Shown: positions 55,862-64,000 of the stretch, piece by piece | Position numbering within the stretch: the stretch's first letter is position 1 | How the letters are laid out: each line of letters opens with the position of its first letter | Assembly: GCA_947488935.1 (NCBI GenBank) | Contig: CANLBN010000005.1 | Coordinates: 251,173-315,172 of the forward strand | Direction of reading: 5' to 3' | Length of the DNA: 64,000 bases | Source: an uncultured Pseudomonadales bacterium | GTDB lineage: Bacteria > Pseudomonadota > Gammaproteobacteria > Pseudomonadales > Cellvibrionaceae | The notes under the pieces: generated by a model | Databases searched by the model: none | Seen by the model: the letters and a program-made list of their open reading frames with translations, nothing else | What the model was told of the DNA's origin: nothing | Position numbers and translations under genes: made by a program

Positions 55862-56938
55862 ATGAAAAAGACCGCGATTGCTAGTGCATTACTTGCTGTG
55901 TCATTAGGTACAAGCCAGTTTGTTGCAGCAGACCAACAAAAAGAAATTGATTTACTTAGAGAACGTTTAGAAAAGCTAGAAGCTAAACAAGAATCACAAG
56001 CAAAATCTCAAGCACTTAAAGCCGAGTGGTTAGATAAAATCACTATTAGTGGTTTAATTGAAGTCGAAGCAAGTTATTCGGACCCAGATGAAGGCTCATC
56101 GGAGTCAGATCTTGTTGTGTCTACGGTTGAGTTAGGTGTAGAGGCTGCTATTACTGATAGTGTGTCTGCAAATATATTGTTCTTGTACGAAGAAGATGAA
56201 ACGGATTTAGAAGTTGATGTTGCAACACTAAACTATGTATGGGGCGAGACTGGCTTCTCATTTAGCGTCGGTCAAGATTACGTACCATTTGGTTCTTTTG
56301 AAACTCATCAAATTAACGACACTTTAGCGTTGGAGATTGGTGAAACACGAGAAACAGCGTTTACTATCAATTATGAGTCGGGTTTATTTTCGAGTGCGCT
56401 TTTTGTATTTAATGGCGACGAAGATGCAAATGATCAGAACACGCTTCAAAATTTTGGTGCGCGCGTAGCTATTGCCACAGATAATTTTGCAGTGGGCGCT
56501 GATTACATTTCAAACCTTGGTGACTCCGATACTATTCAAGATGTGGATGGTGATGTTGCGCTTGATAGTAATGGCGATAGCGTCGACGGAGTCAGTTTAT
56601 ACGCTTCGGCAGGGATCGGTAATGTCACTTTACTGGCAGAATACTTAACAGCACTTGATGATTTTTCAGATGGTAACAGTTCGGAACCAGAGGCCTTTCA
56701 GTTAGAAGCAGCCATTGAAATTGGCGCATTTACCTATGCACTAAGCTATGAAGAAACCGACGAAGCATTATTTTTAGAGTTGCCAGAAGAGCGCATTAGC
56801 TTTGGTGTGAGCACTCAAATACTCAAGGGTGTCGACCTAGCCATTCAGCTACAGCAAGATAGCGATTATAGCGAATCTGAAGGTGGTACTGGCGACGATA
56901 CCGATAGTATTGTTGTACAACTTGCTGCTGAATTTTAA
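55862..56938 (+). CDS. LbtU-type outer-membrane porin
   Basis: A 358-residue outer-membrane protein. The ATG at 55862 follows AGGAG at 55852-55856. A signal peptide (to FVAA) is followed by a short coiled coil (KEIDLLRERLEKLEAKQ, about 26-50) and a long barrel of alternating strands ending LAAEF. This plan resembles LbtU-family siderophore porins. The Fur-box-like site upstream supports an iron-related role. The mature protein is strongly acidic. Confidence 0.8.
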   Translation: MKKTAIASALLAVSLGTSQFVAADQQKEIDLLRERLEKLEAKQESQAKSQALKAEWLDKITISGLIEVEASYSDPDEGSSESDLVVSTVELGVEAAITDSVSANILFLYEEDETDLEVDVATLNYVWGETGFSFSVGQDYVPFGSFETHQINDTLALEIGETRETAFTINYESGLFSSALFVFNGDEDANDQNTLQNFGARVAIATDNFAVGADYISNLGDSDTIQDVDGDVALDSNGDSVDGVSLYASAGIGNVTLLAEYLTALDDFSDGNSSEPEAFQLEAAIEIGAFTYALSYEETDEALFLELPEERISFGVSTQILKGVDLAIQLQQDSDYSESEGGTGDDTDSIVVQLAAEF

Positions 56939-57032
56939 AAATACATTAAATAACTTTGTGCAGCATATGGAAGCCTGATTTAGAAAGATATGAAGAAATC
57001 TATATCAATAGTTGCATAAAGAATTTTGTACA

Positions 57033-57078
57033 AAATAGTCTTAAAGCCATAGCGGATGAAAGCGCTTTTTGACTATTT
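57033..57078 (+). promoter_or_regulatory. Stem-loop between porin and imelysin genes
   Basis: Perfect 8-base outer stem (57033-57040 with 57071-57078), a TT/TT internal loop, and a 5-base inner stem (AAAGC at 57043-57047 with GCTTT at 57064-57068). There is no long T-tract after it. It may set relative expression within the operon by partial termination or mRNA protection. Confidence 0.5.
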
Positions 57079-57169
57079 CTTCATTGAATCATACTAGCAA
57101 TACGCCAATTAATTCAATCTTACATTACTAAAAATCTACTTCACACGTGTGCGTAGAGAGGAGAGAGTT

Positions 57170-58444
57170 ATGTCTATAATAACGTTAAATAATCATGTTG
57201 TTACTTTATTTGTATCGGCGCTAGTATTGGTTGGTTCTTCAACGGTATTGGCAGCTAATAAAAAGTCAGTGGCTGAACACTATACAGAGATCGCTCATGC
57301 TGTTTTTGAAGATGCTTTAATAACTGCTAAGCAGTTAGATGATAAATTAAAAGCGTTGATTGCAACGCCAAATAATAAAACATTAAACGAGGCCAAGGTT
57401 GCATGGAAAGCTGCGCGTGTTCCTTATCAGCAGTCAGAAGTATTTCGTTTTGGTAATGCAAATGTCGATGACTGGGAAGGGCAATTAAATGCATGGCCGC
57501 TAGATGAAGGGCTCATTGACTATGTCGCTAGCGATTATGAGCATGAGCTGGGTAATGCAGGATCTACTGCAAATATTGTCGCTAACAAAACTTTAAAAGT
57601 TGGCTCAGAGACTATCGATACTTCAGTGATTACGCCAAAATTATTAGCATCACTTAACGAACTTGCAGGCTCTGAGGCAAATGTTGCAACGGGTTATCAC
57701 GCTATTGAGTTCCTATTATGGGGTCAAGATAATAACGGTACTAATGCTGGCGCAGGTGCTCGTGCCTATACTGACTTTGCTCGTGGTAATAAATGTACTC
57801 ATCAAAATTGTGATCGACGTGCCGAGTACTTACAAGCGGCGTCTACATTGTTAATAGATGATCTGAGCGATATGGTGAGCCAGTGGGCAGCGGGTAACCC
57901 AAATAATTATCGTGCAGAATTTATTGCACTACCTGATAACGAAGCATTAACAAGAATACTGTACGGTATGGGTAGTTTATCTCTTGGCGAGCTAGCCGGT
58001 GAGCGTATGAAGGTTGCATTGGAAGCAAACTCTCCTGAGGATGAGCATGATTGTTTTAGTGACAATACGCACTATTCACACTTTTATAATGCGAAGGGCG
58101 TTAGAAATGTTTATTTGGGTGAATATAAGAGAGTTGATGGTAGTTCATTAACCGGGCCAAGCCTTTCAGCGTTAGTTGAAAAGAAAAACCCAGCAGCCGA
58201 TAAAAAATTACAAGCGCAATTAGCCACGACAGAAAGTAAATTGCAAATCATGGTTGATATGGCGGAAGATAAAATAAAACCTGTAAAGTTTGATCAAATG
58301 ATTGCTGCGGGTAATAAAGAAGGTGAGGCGGTTATACGCAATAGTATCAGTGCTTTGGTTGCTCAAACTGGGCTTATTGAAGCGGCTGCAAGCTCATTAG
58401 GTATTACTAATTTAAATCCAGATACTGCTGATCATGCATTTTAA
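57170..58444 (+). CDS. Imelysin family protein (IrpA-like)
   Basis: Periplasmic or surface imelysin of 424 residues. The ATG at 57170 follows a strong GAGAGGAGAGAG; a signal peptide ends near VLAA. The family signature GxHxxE is intact as GYHAIE at 175-180 (then FLLWGQD), and WPLDEGLIDYV precedes it. A Cys pair (NKCTHQNCDRR) follows. IrpA-like imelysins are linked to iron acquisition, though their exact chemistry is unsettled. It lies within the predicted Fur-controlled operon. Confidence 0.92.
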   Translation: MSIITLNNHVVTLFVSALVLVGSSTVLAANKKSVAEHYTEIAHAVFEDALITAKQLDDKLKALIATPNNKTLNEAKVAWKAARVPYQQSEVFRFGNANVDDWEGQLNAWPLDEGLIDYVASDYEHELGNAGSTANIVANKTLKVGSETIDTSVITPKLLASLNELAGSEANVATGYHAIEFLLWGQDNNGTNAGAGARAYTDFARGNKCTHQNCDRRAEYLQAASTLLIDDLSDMVSQWAAGNPNNYRAEFIALPDNEALTRILYGMGSLSLGELAGERMKVALEANSPEDEHDCFSDNTHYSHFYNAKGVRNVYLGEYKRVDGSSLTGPSLSALVEKKNPAADKKLQAQLATTESKLQIMVDMAEDKIKPVKFDQMIAAGNKEGEAVIRNSISALVAQTGLIEAAASSLGITNLNPDTADHAF

Positions 58445-58496
58445 ATTGTTTTGATGGCATACGTTTCCAAACATTAATTGAAAATGCATAAATATT

Positions 58497-58526
58497 CGAT
58501 GGCCTTCTAATGGGCCATCGGTTTTT
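58497..58526 (+). terminator. Possible intra-operon terminator
   Basis: An 8-base perfect stem (CGATGGCC at 58497-58504 with GGCCATCG at 58513-58520), a short loop, then five T residues at 58522-58526. It lies just before the DUF1111 gene and could attenuate the downstream genes. Confidence 0.6.
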
Positions 58527-58535
58527 CCGTTATAG

Positions 58536-59999
58536 ATGGTAAAGATGACTAAGATACGATTACACACTTTATTAGGTATTTTAATACTGATTAGCAATGG
58601 CATAGCAAATAGTTACGCCGAAGAATCACCAAAGGCTTTAGCGGATAAGCCACCAGTAAGCAAAGTGGCTTCTGCTTTATCTGGTGGTGGTGCAACGGTA
58701 TTTGCAGAAGGCCGAAATGCTTTTTCACTGCCCTCTGCCAATATCCCCTTATTAGAAAAATTAGACTTTAATGTGGGTAATAGTTTTTTTCGAAACCCTT
58801 GGGTGATTGCTCCAGCTTCAACCGATGCGAGAGATGGTTTAGGCCCACTATTTAATACCAATGGTTGCCAAAATTGCCATATTAAAGATGGCCGTGGTCA
58901 TGCACCTAGCAGCCACAGCGATAATGCTGTTTCTTTATTGGTTCGTTTGAGTATTCCCGAATCTCATTCACGTCAGCGTAAAAGTCATGAAAGTGTTATT
59001 CCAGAGCCAAACTATGGCGGGCAATTACAGGATTTCTCTATCCCTGGTATAGAGCCAGAAGGTCGTGTGCATATAGAGTACAGCGATGTTGTCATGACCT
59101 TTGCCGATGGTGAAAAGGTAACCTTAAGAAAACCATCACTCTCTATTGTGCAGTTGGCTTATGGTGAGTTGCATCCAGCAGTATTGCTGTCGGCGCGTAT
59201 TGCACCACCGATGATAGGCTTAGGGCTACTAGAGGCAATTGAAGAAGAAAAGATTCGACAGCGAGCAGACCCTGAAGATAAAAACGGCGATGGGATATCG
59301 GGGCGTGCGAATGATGTGTGGAGTCATGCTCAACAAAAATTGGTGTTGGGACGTTTTGGTTGGAAGGCGGGCGAACCCAGTGTGCGACAACAAAATGCAG
59401 GGGCTTTTAATGGTGACCTTGGCTTAACATCATCTATTTTTGTAAAGGATGATTGTACGTCTACACAAAAAAAATGCCTGAATGCACCCAATGGTAATGG
59501 CCCTGAAGGGGCACCAGAAGTTAGCGATAAAATTTTAGACTTTGTCACATTTTATGCAAAAAATTTAGCCGTACCTGCGCGTAGAGATATTAATAAACCA
59601 TCGGTCAAAAAGGGTGAACGTTTATTTGCAGAGCTAGGTTGTGTTGATTGCCATCAACCTCAGTGGAAGACATCGTCTGACTATTCGATGAGCTGGCTGG
59701 CGAATCAAACTATTTATCCCTATACCGATCTTTTATTGCATGATATGGGCGCAGGCTTAGCAGACAATCGTCCAGAGTTTTTAGCAAATGGCCAAGAGTG
59801 GCGTACCCCACCTTTATGGGGGATAGGCTTATCTAAAGTGGTGAGTAGTGAGGCGGGTTTTTTACATGATGGGCGAGCACGTAACTTACTAGAAGCTATT
59901 TTATGGCATGGGGGTGAGGCCTCTTCTAGCCAACAGGCATTTATGATGCTGTCTAAAAAAAATCGTAGTGCAGTGATTGATTTCTTAAACAGTTTGTAA
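58536..59999 (+). CDS. Di-heme c-type oxidoreductase, DUF1111 family
   Basis: Exported cytochrome of about 487 residues. A signal peptide (to SYAE) is followed by two CxxCH heme sites, Cys111-Cys114-His115 (CQNCH) and Cys369-Cys372-His373 (CVDCH). The DUF1111 signatures FRNPWVIAPAST, GLGPLFNTNGC and TPPLWGIGLSK are present. Genes of this family often stand beside imelysin genes in iron-responsive operons; an electron-transfer role in iron reduction or oxidation is inference. The start may be 58536 or 58545. Confidence 0.92.
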   Translation: MVKMTKIRLHTLLGILILISNGIANSYAEESPKALADKPPVSKVASALSGGGATVFAEGRNAFSLPSANIPLLEKLDFNVGNSFFRNPWVIAPASTDARDGLGPLFNTNGCQNCHIKDGRGHAPSSHSDNAVSLLVRLSIPESHSRQRKSHESVIPEPNYGGQLQDFSIPGIEPEGRVHIEYSDVVMTFADGEKVTLRKPSLSIVQLAYGELHPAVLLSARIAPPMIGLGLLEAIEEEKIRQRADPEDKNGDGISGRANDVWSHAQQKLVLGRFGWKAGEPSVRQQNAGAFNGDLGLTSSIFVKDDCTSTQKKCLNAPNGNGPEGAPEVSDKILDFVTFYAKNLAVPARRDINKPSVKKGERLFAELGCVDCHQPQWKTSSDYSMSWLANQTIYPYTDLLLHDMGAGLADNRPEFLANGQEWRTPPLWGIGLSKVVSSEAGFLHDGRARNLLEAILWHGGEASSSQQAFMMLSKKNRSAVIDFLNSL

Positions 60000-60012
60000 G
60001 TGTGAGTAGAGG

Positions 60013-61161
60013 ATGAAAATAATATCGTTAACTACTTTGTTGTTATTGGCGGGTGTTTTAAGTGGGTGTAATGCAAAAGATGCACGTATTGATTTTGTCG
60101 AGAGTGTATCAACAAATATCATAGAGAGCGGCTATCAAACGCTTTTTTTAAATGCGGATAAGTTATTACAAATCGCAGCCCAGTGCGAGGCCAAAGAGGC
60201 TGACCATCAGCAAGTGGTTAAGCAGTTAAAAACTCATTGGCGTAGTACAATGGCTAGCTGGCAAGGTGTGCAGTGGGTTCAGTTTGGGCCCATTAAAAAA
60301 GATGGGCGCGAGTGGTCGCTTCAGTTTTGGCCCGATAAAAAAAACCTTGTCGGTAAAAAAGTGAATGCATTAATGAAAAATAATGAGATAGTCACGCAAG
60401 AGAGCTTGGCGCGTGGAGGCGTGCTCACACAAGGTCTATCTGCAATGGAGTATGTCTTATTTGACAGGCTCGGAAAAAGCCTTGCTACAGATGTCGCGAG
60501 CCGCTCGATGTTTATGCGGCAAGCCTGCTTGTCAAGTATCGCGATTGCCCAAGCGATAAAAAATACAAGCCAAGTATTACTGGATGGCTGGGGTGACTAC
60601 CACCACCAAAACTTTAAGCAATTAGGTAAGACTAAAACGGGTGCTGACATCGTTGACGTACAGCAAGCTGTATCGCTTATTGTTAATAATATCATCACTA
60701 TTGTTGAGGTCATGCAAAATAGAAAGCTGGGTTCTCCTTTTGCATTAATTGATGGTAATGCTACAAAAGCCAGCCTCAGTGATGATGATGTCAAAAAAGC
60801 TAACCCATTCTTTTTAGAATCCTGGCGTAGCCAAAGCTCTCGTAGTAACTTAAATAACAATATGAAAACTTTACTAAAACTGTTTACAGATAAGAATTTT
60901 GAGCACTTGTTGGTAGCAAAAAAACAGGGAAGGCTTGCATTAGAACTGAAAGCATCAAGCACTAAAATAGCAAGCATGATTACTGCGACAAAAGGTGAAC
61001 CCTATTACTTTGAGCAGCTATCTGTGAGTAAATTAGAGGCGGCTGGCAATATTAAGCCACTTTATGAAGAGTTTGCTCGATTAAAAGTGTTGATTACAAA
61101 AGATTTAGTCAAAGTATTAGATATACAGGCGGGGTTTAATGCAAATGATGGCGACTCATAA
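60013..61161 (+). CDS. Imelysin-like lipoprotein
   Basis: A 382-residue lipoprotein with the lipobox VLSGC (Cys19). The imelysin fold is suggested by WRSTMASWQGVQWVQFGPI and GLSAMEYVLFDRLG, where Ser stands in place of the His of GxHxxE (GLSAME). It is the second imelysin-type gene of the operon and could work with the first. It starts 13 bases after the DUF1111 gene, so co-transcription is likely. Confidence 0.85.
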   Translation: MKIISLTTLLLLAGVLSGCNAKDARIDFVESVSTNIIESGYQTLFLNADKLLQIAAQCEAKEADHQQVVKQLKTHWRSTMASWQGVQWVQFGPIKKDGREWSLQFWPDKKNLVGKKVNALMKNNEIVTQESLARGGVLTQGLSAMEYVLFDRLGKSLATDVASRSMFMRQACLSSIAIAQAIKNTSQVLLDGWGDYHHQNFKQLGKTKTGADIVDVQQAVSLIVNNIITIVEVMQNRKLGSPFALIDGNATKASLSDDDVKKANPFFLESWRSQSSRSNLNNNMKTLLKLFTDKNFEHLLVAKKQGRLALELKASSTKIASMITATKGEPYYFEQLSVSKLEAAGNIKPLYEEFARLKVLITKDLVKVLDIQAGFNANDGDS

Positions 61162-61166
61162 ATAGT

Positions 61167-62282
61167 ATGCAGCGAGATAGGCGTTGTTTTTTAATTGGCG
61201 GATTATTTTTCCTACCTTTAGCTACTGCTGGAGCTTATTCTCTTTTTCAGACAGCCCCAAATAACAGTTTACCCTCCTTGAGTTACCTTTTGCTCTCTTC
61301 TGTTACCGATAAGAGTGGTCAACACTATGTCGCGGCATTGGATCAGGCCGGTAATATTTACTATCAGCTGGCTATTCCAGAGCGAGCACATGATAGTTTG
61401 TATAACACGCGCAAAAGAGAAGCTATTTACTTTGGTCGCAGCCCCAGCACATCTACCTATATTGTTGATGTTGCTAGTAGAACAATGTCGACGATTATAC
61501 CGGCCAGTAAGGATAGACATTTTTATGGCCATGGCGTTATCGATAAAACTAATCGCTATCTTTATGTCGTTGAGAATAATACGGCCTTGAATCAGGGGTG
61601 TATTGGTATTTATGATGCAGAGGATAACTATAAAAAAATTGATGAGATAAGTAGTTATGGTGTTGGGCCGCATCAAATTGCACTATTGTCTGATGCTAAA
61701 ACGCTAGTTGTTGCTAACGGAGGAGTATTAAAAGATAGCAATAATAATATGATTAATAGAGAGAGCTTTAACTCTTCGCTGGCCTATATCGACAGTCAAG
61801 ATGGTTGCTTGTTTGCAAGTTATCCAAGCCAGTTTTTGGGTAATAGCTTGCGACATTTAACGATAGGTAAGCAGGATCAAGTATTTGTTGGTGCTCAATC
61901 TCATAGCGAGTATATAAACCCTCTAGTTTTTTCCCATAGGGGGGAAGATAAGCTCTCGCCCTTTATCGCCGAAGATTATATTTGGCAAGGGCATAATAAC
62001 TATACCGCAAGTTTGGCCGTATGTGATGATACGCTTGTTGTCTCATCTCCCAGAGGTAATGCCTTAAGTTTTTGGGATATACAAAACAGGCAGTTTGTAA
62101 TGAAAAAAAACTATCTGGATGTTGCTGGTATTGCAATACACAGCGGGGTTAATAACTCTGAGCTATTGGTGAGTACCGGGCAGGGTATGTTAATAAGTAT
62201 TAACGATATGCAGCTTCGCCAACGATATAGAACTAAAAATAGCGCCTGGGACAATCATTTGTCGTTAGCAATACTGTCTTAA
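61167..62282 (+). CDS. DUF1513 beta-propeller-like protein
   Basis: A 371-residue exported protein. The N-terminus MQRDRRCFLIGG carries a twin-arginine-like RRxFL motif followed by a hydrophobic stretch. DUF1513 hallmarks include FYGHGVID and GVGPHQIALLSDAKTLVVANGG, and repeated strands suggest a seven-bladed propeller. It lies 5 bases after the imelysin lipoprotein gene, the last member of the operon. A GAAGCC/GGCTTC hairpin at 62295-62318 follows. Confidence 0.88.
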   Translation: MQRDRRCFLIGGLFFLPLATAGAYSLFQTAPNNSLPSLSYLLLSSVTDKSGQHYVAALDQAGNIYYQLAIPERAHDSLYNTRKREAIYFGRSPSTSTYIVDVASRTMSTIIPASKDRHFYGHGVIDKTNRYLYVVENNTALNQGCIGIYDAEDNYKKIDEISSYGVGPHQIALLSDAKTLVVANGGVLKDSNNNMINRESFNSSLAYIDSQDGCLFASYPSQFLGNSLRHLTIGKQDQVFVGAQSHSEYINPLVFSHRGEDKLSPFIAEDYIWQGHNNYTASLAVCDDTLVVSSPRGNALSFWDIQNRQFVMKKNYLDVAGIAIHSGVNNSELLVSTGQGMLISINDMQLRQRYRTKNSAWDNHLSLAILS

Positions 62283-62391
62283 ACTAACTTAAGTGAAGCC
62301 GATTTGTTCGCAGGCTTCTTAGGAGGGTCTGGCTTGTCGGGGTTAGATCATGAGTGAGTTGATCTGCCTAGATTGGCTTGACGGTAAATTA

Positions 62392-62568
62392 TTACTTGGT
62401 GAGTATCAGTTTCTTACTGCGAGTCATTTGTAGACGGTATTCGCCACCATTGTGTTGTATCAAGATAGCTTTTTCGCCTTGTAATAACTCATTGGATGTA
62501 ATTGTTCTAGGTGTTAATCCTCTTTGGGTTTCTTCGGGTCTTAAAGTGACTGCATTGCTAGAGATCAT
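62392..62568 (-). CDS. hemP: Hemin uptake protein HemP
   Basis: A small protein of 58 residues ending TRSKKLILTK, with the HemP motif LLQGEKAILIQHNGGEYRLQMTR in its second half. AAAGG lies about 8 bases before the ATG at 62568. HemP is small and conserved near heme-uptake genes; its molecular role is only partly known. No hemin receptor or hmu genes are in the window. The start lies 97 bases downstream, on this strand, of a perfect Fur box. Confidence 0.88.
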   Translation of the reverse strand: MISSNAVTLRPEETQRGLTPRTITSNELLQGEKAILIQHNGGEYRLQMTRSKKLILTK

Positions 62569-62925
62569 GGTATTTACCTTTTTGCGGTTAACTATAGGGT
62601 TATCAAACTACGTCAAAAAGCCAAGATAAAAACTGTTAGAATACATACCTGTGGTATTTGGCCGACAATTAAATGATAATCATTATCATTTAATTGGTCA
62701 AGCATTTATAAATAGATTATGCTCGAATTCATCTTTATGGGCTATTATTCAATAATAGATGTTCACTCCTAGATTTTATTAGCTCCTAATCGACTATTAA
62801 TTACCTTATCGACGTTTTCCAGTCGAAGGAGGGGTTTATTGTTTTCGCTAAATATATTTGCCTTGAAGGAAAAATAGACTGTCTAGTAGCTTTTTAAATG
62901 TAATAAATAATTATCGGTTGATTTA
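62569..62925. other. Intergenic region hemP / AEC transporter
   Basis: A 357-base divergent gap. It holds the Fur palindrome and, on the plus strand, a strong AAGGAGGGG at about 62826-62834 followed at 62839 by a 12-codon frame (TTG start, TAG at 62875-62877) that could be a leader peptide. No further gene was recognised. Confidence 0.5.
62666..62696. promoter_or_regulatory. 31-base perfect palindrome containing a consensus Fur box
   Basis: Arms 62666-62680 and 62682-62696 are perfect inverted copies around one central base. The core AATGATAATCATTATCATT at 62672-62690 matches the Fur consensus almost base for base. It faces hemP on the minus strand and should repress it when iron is plentiful; an effect on the plus-strand AEC gene 230 bases away is possible. 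Confidence 0.9.
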
Positions 62926-63858
62926 ATGATTAGTATATTAGTAGAAATTATCCCCATCTTTGTGCTTATCCTATTGGGCTTTGCTTTGATGCGTTTTAGT
63001 ATCCCGAGCTTAGAGTTTTGGCATTTGAACAATAAGTTAGTTTATTGGGTGTTAATTCCCTCGCTCTTATTTAATAGAACCTCACAGATTGAGGTGACCG
63101 CCGACCTGATTGGTAAATATGCGTTGGTTATTTATAGCGCTTTTTTTGCGGCGATTATTTTATCTATATTGGCCTCAAAATTGTTTAAGTGGTCGATACC
63201 TTCAATGACATCGGTTATGCAAGGTTCTGCTAGGCACAATACTTTTATTGTACTTGCTATAGCAGAGGCACTTTATGGATCAAGTGGTTTATCTACAGCA
63301 GCACTAGGCTCTGCTATTTTGATTCCCATCACCAATATCAGTGTCGTTATAGTCATGGTAGGCAGCCTTAGTAAGGGCGAAAAGCTCCATAATTTGTTGA
63401 TTGGTACCCTTAGCGAGCTTGCAAGAAACCCATTAATTATTGCGGTATTACTTGGGATAATTTTTAACTATATGAATTGGAAAAGTGTGCCGATTTTACA
63501 TGATGTTACACGGCTATTAGGTGCTGCCGCTTTGCCGATTGTTTTGCTAGGTGTGGGAGCTAATATTCGCATAAAGGATTTTTCTTCCGGTTGGTTTCCT
63601 GTTGTTGTCTCCTGTTCGCTTAAAATGATTGCTTTTCCTGCAATCATATTTATGGCGTGCCTTTATTTAGAACTTAGTGCAATACAAACCTCTATTGCCA
63701 TTTTATTTGGTGCCGCACCCACGGCGCCAGCCGCTTACACATTGGCTAAGCAACTGGGTGGAGACGATACGCTCATGGCAACGATTATCGTTATTCAAAC
63801 TGGTATATCTATCATTACTATTCCAATTACTATGACCCTAGTGAATATGTACTTTTAA
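62926..63858 (+). CDS. AEC (auxin efflux carrier) family transporter
   Basis: Ten-helix membrane carrier of 310 residues, paralogous to that at 15504-16457. The N-terminal IIPIFVLILLGFALMR, a ...ARNPLIIAVLLGIIF motif after a polar loop and the broken helix FGAAPTAPAAYTLAKQLGGDDTLMATII are typical. No good ribosome site precedes the ATG. The substrate is unknown. Confidence 0.88.
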   Translation: MISILVEIIPIFVLILLGFALMRFSIPSLEFWHLNNKLVYWVLIPSLLFNRTSQIEVTADLIGKYALVIYSAFFAAIILSILASKLFKWSIPSMTSVMQGSARHNTFIVLAIAEALYGSSGLSTAALGSAILIPITNISVVIVMVGSLSKGEKLHNLLIGTLSELARNPLIIAVLLGIIFNYMNWKSVPILHDVTRLLGAAALPIVLLGVGANIRIKDFSSGWFPVVVSCSLKMIAFPAIIFMACLYLELSAIQTSIAILFGAAPTAPAAYTLAKQLGGDDTLMATIIVIQTGISIITIPITMTLVNMYF

Positions 63859-63877
63859 ACCATAAATTTTTGCCTAC

Positions 63878-64000
63878 ATGGATGTAGGTAATTGGCGCGA
63901 GCAGGAGCGGTAGCCATTGCCGTATGGATGTAGGTAATTGGCGCGAGCAGGAGCGGTAGCCATTGCCGTATGGATGTAGGTAATTGGCGCGAGCAGGAGC
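63878..64000. repeat. 46-bp tandem repeat, truncated by the window edge
   Basis: Units begin at 63878, 63924 and 63970; the first two are identical over 46 bases and the third agrees over the 31 visible. The unit starts ATGGATGTAGGTAATTGG and contains GAGCAGGAGCGGTAGCC. The identity of all copies and absence of variable spacers argue against CRISPR. The array continues beyond the window. Confidence 0.92.

Noticed and set aside
63878..64000. CRISPR array
   Set aside because: The whole 46-base unit repeats without variable spacers, and no cas gene is nearby. It is a tandem repeat.

Overview
The window reads as chromosomal DNA of a free-living, probably marine, gammaproteobacterium with moderate to low GC. 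The marker genes are all gammaproteobacterial in type: miaE, fabV, a dapA-bamC-MBL hydrolase block, rsmJ, an E. coli-type queF, rhlE, dbpA, a YheS-type ABC-F gene, YadG/YadH-type ABC exporters, ETF-ubiquinone oxidoreductase and gabD. A Cellvibrionales-like lineage is a guess from the mix of gene types and neighbourhoods; nothing here fixes a genus. No rRNA, tRNA or CRISPR array was recognised.

Bases 1-25,400 are mostly core genes: tRNA and rRNA modification (miaE, rsmJ, queF), lipid and lipid A synthesis (fabV, lpxL-type), lysine synthesis and outer-membrane assembly (dapA, bamC), a PilZ protein, a membrane adenylate cyclase, transporters and helicases. From 17.9 to 23.4 kb the content is more accessory: a NYN-domain protein with an unknown partner, a secreted M91-like metallopeptidase, a BLUF photoreceptor next to a chemoreceptor, and an outer-membrane barrel whose 5' end carries a 42-bp-spaced duplication. 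From 25.7 to 34.5 kb there is a DUF924 gene broken by a 266-bp MITE-like element, a second DrrAB-type ABC exporter, dbpA, ETF-QO and gabD, the last two separated by a clear bidirectional terminator.

Bases 34.6-55.3 kb (minus strand) hold the most unusual block: a long, tightly overlapping Tad/Flp pilus cluster. It contains Flp pilin, TadE/TadG-like proteins, a CpaB with an embedded DG-repeat domain, the CpaC secretin, a TadA/CpaF ATPase with an N-terminal FHA-like domain, TadB, TadC, a DUF192 protein, a TPR lipoprotein and another TadE. It runs by overlaps and short gaps into a CHASE2 receptor Ser/Thr kinase, a PP2C phosphatase, a TPR-plus-barrel outer-membrane protein and a FecR protein. A REC-GGDEF-EAL regulator follows after a gap. 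I infer a surface-appendage system with its own sensory kinase/phosphatase pair, in which the FHA-like domain on the pilus ATPase is a possible link.

Bases 55.7-62.7 kb form a predicted iron-responsive region: a Fur-box-like site, an LbtU-type porin, an imelysin, a di-heme DUF1111 protein, an imelysin-like lipoprotein and a DUF1513 protein, then on the opposite strand a short hemP gene behind a 31-bp palindromic Fur box. An AEC transporter and the start of a 46-bp tandem repeat close the window. All functional assignments come from reading motifs by eye; no database search was run.
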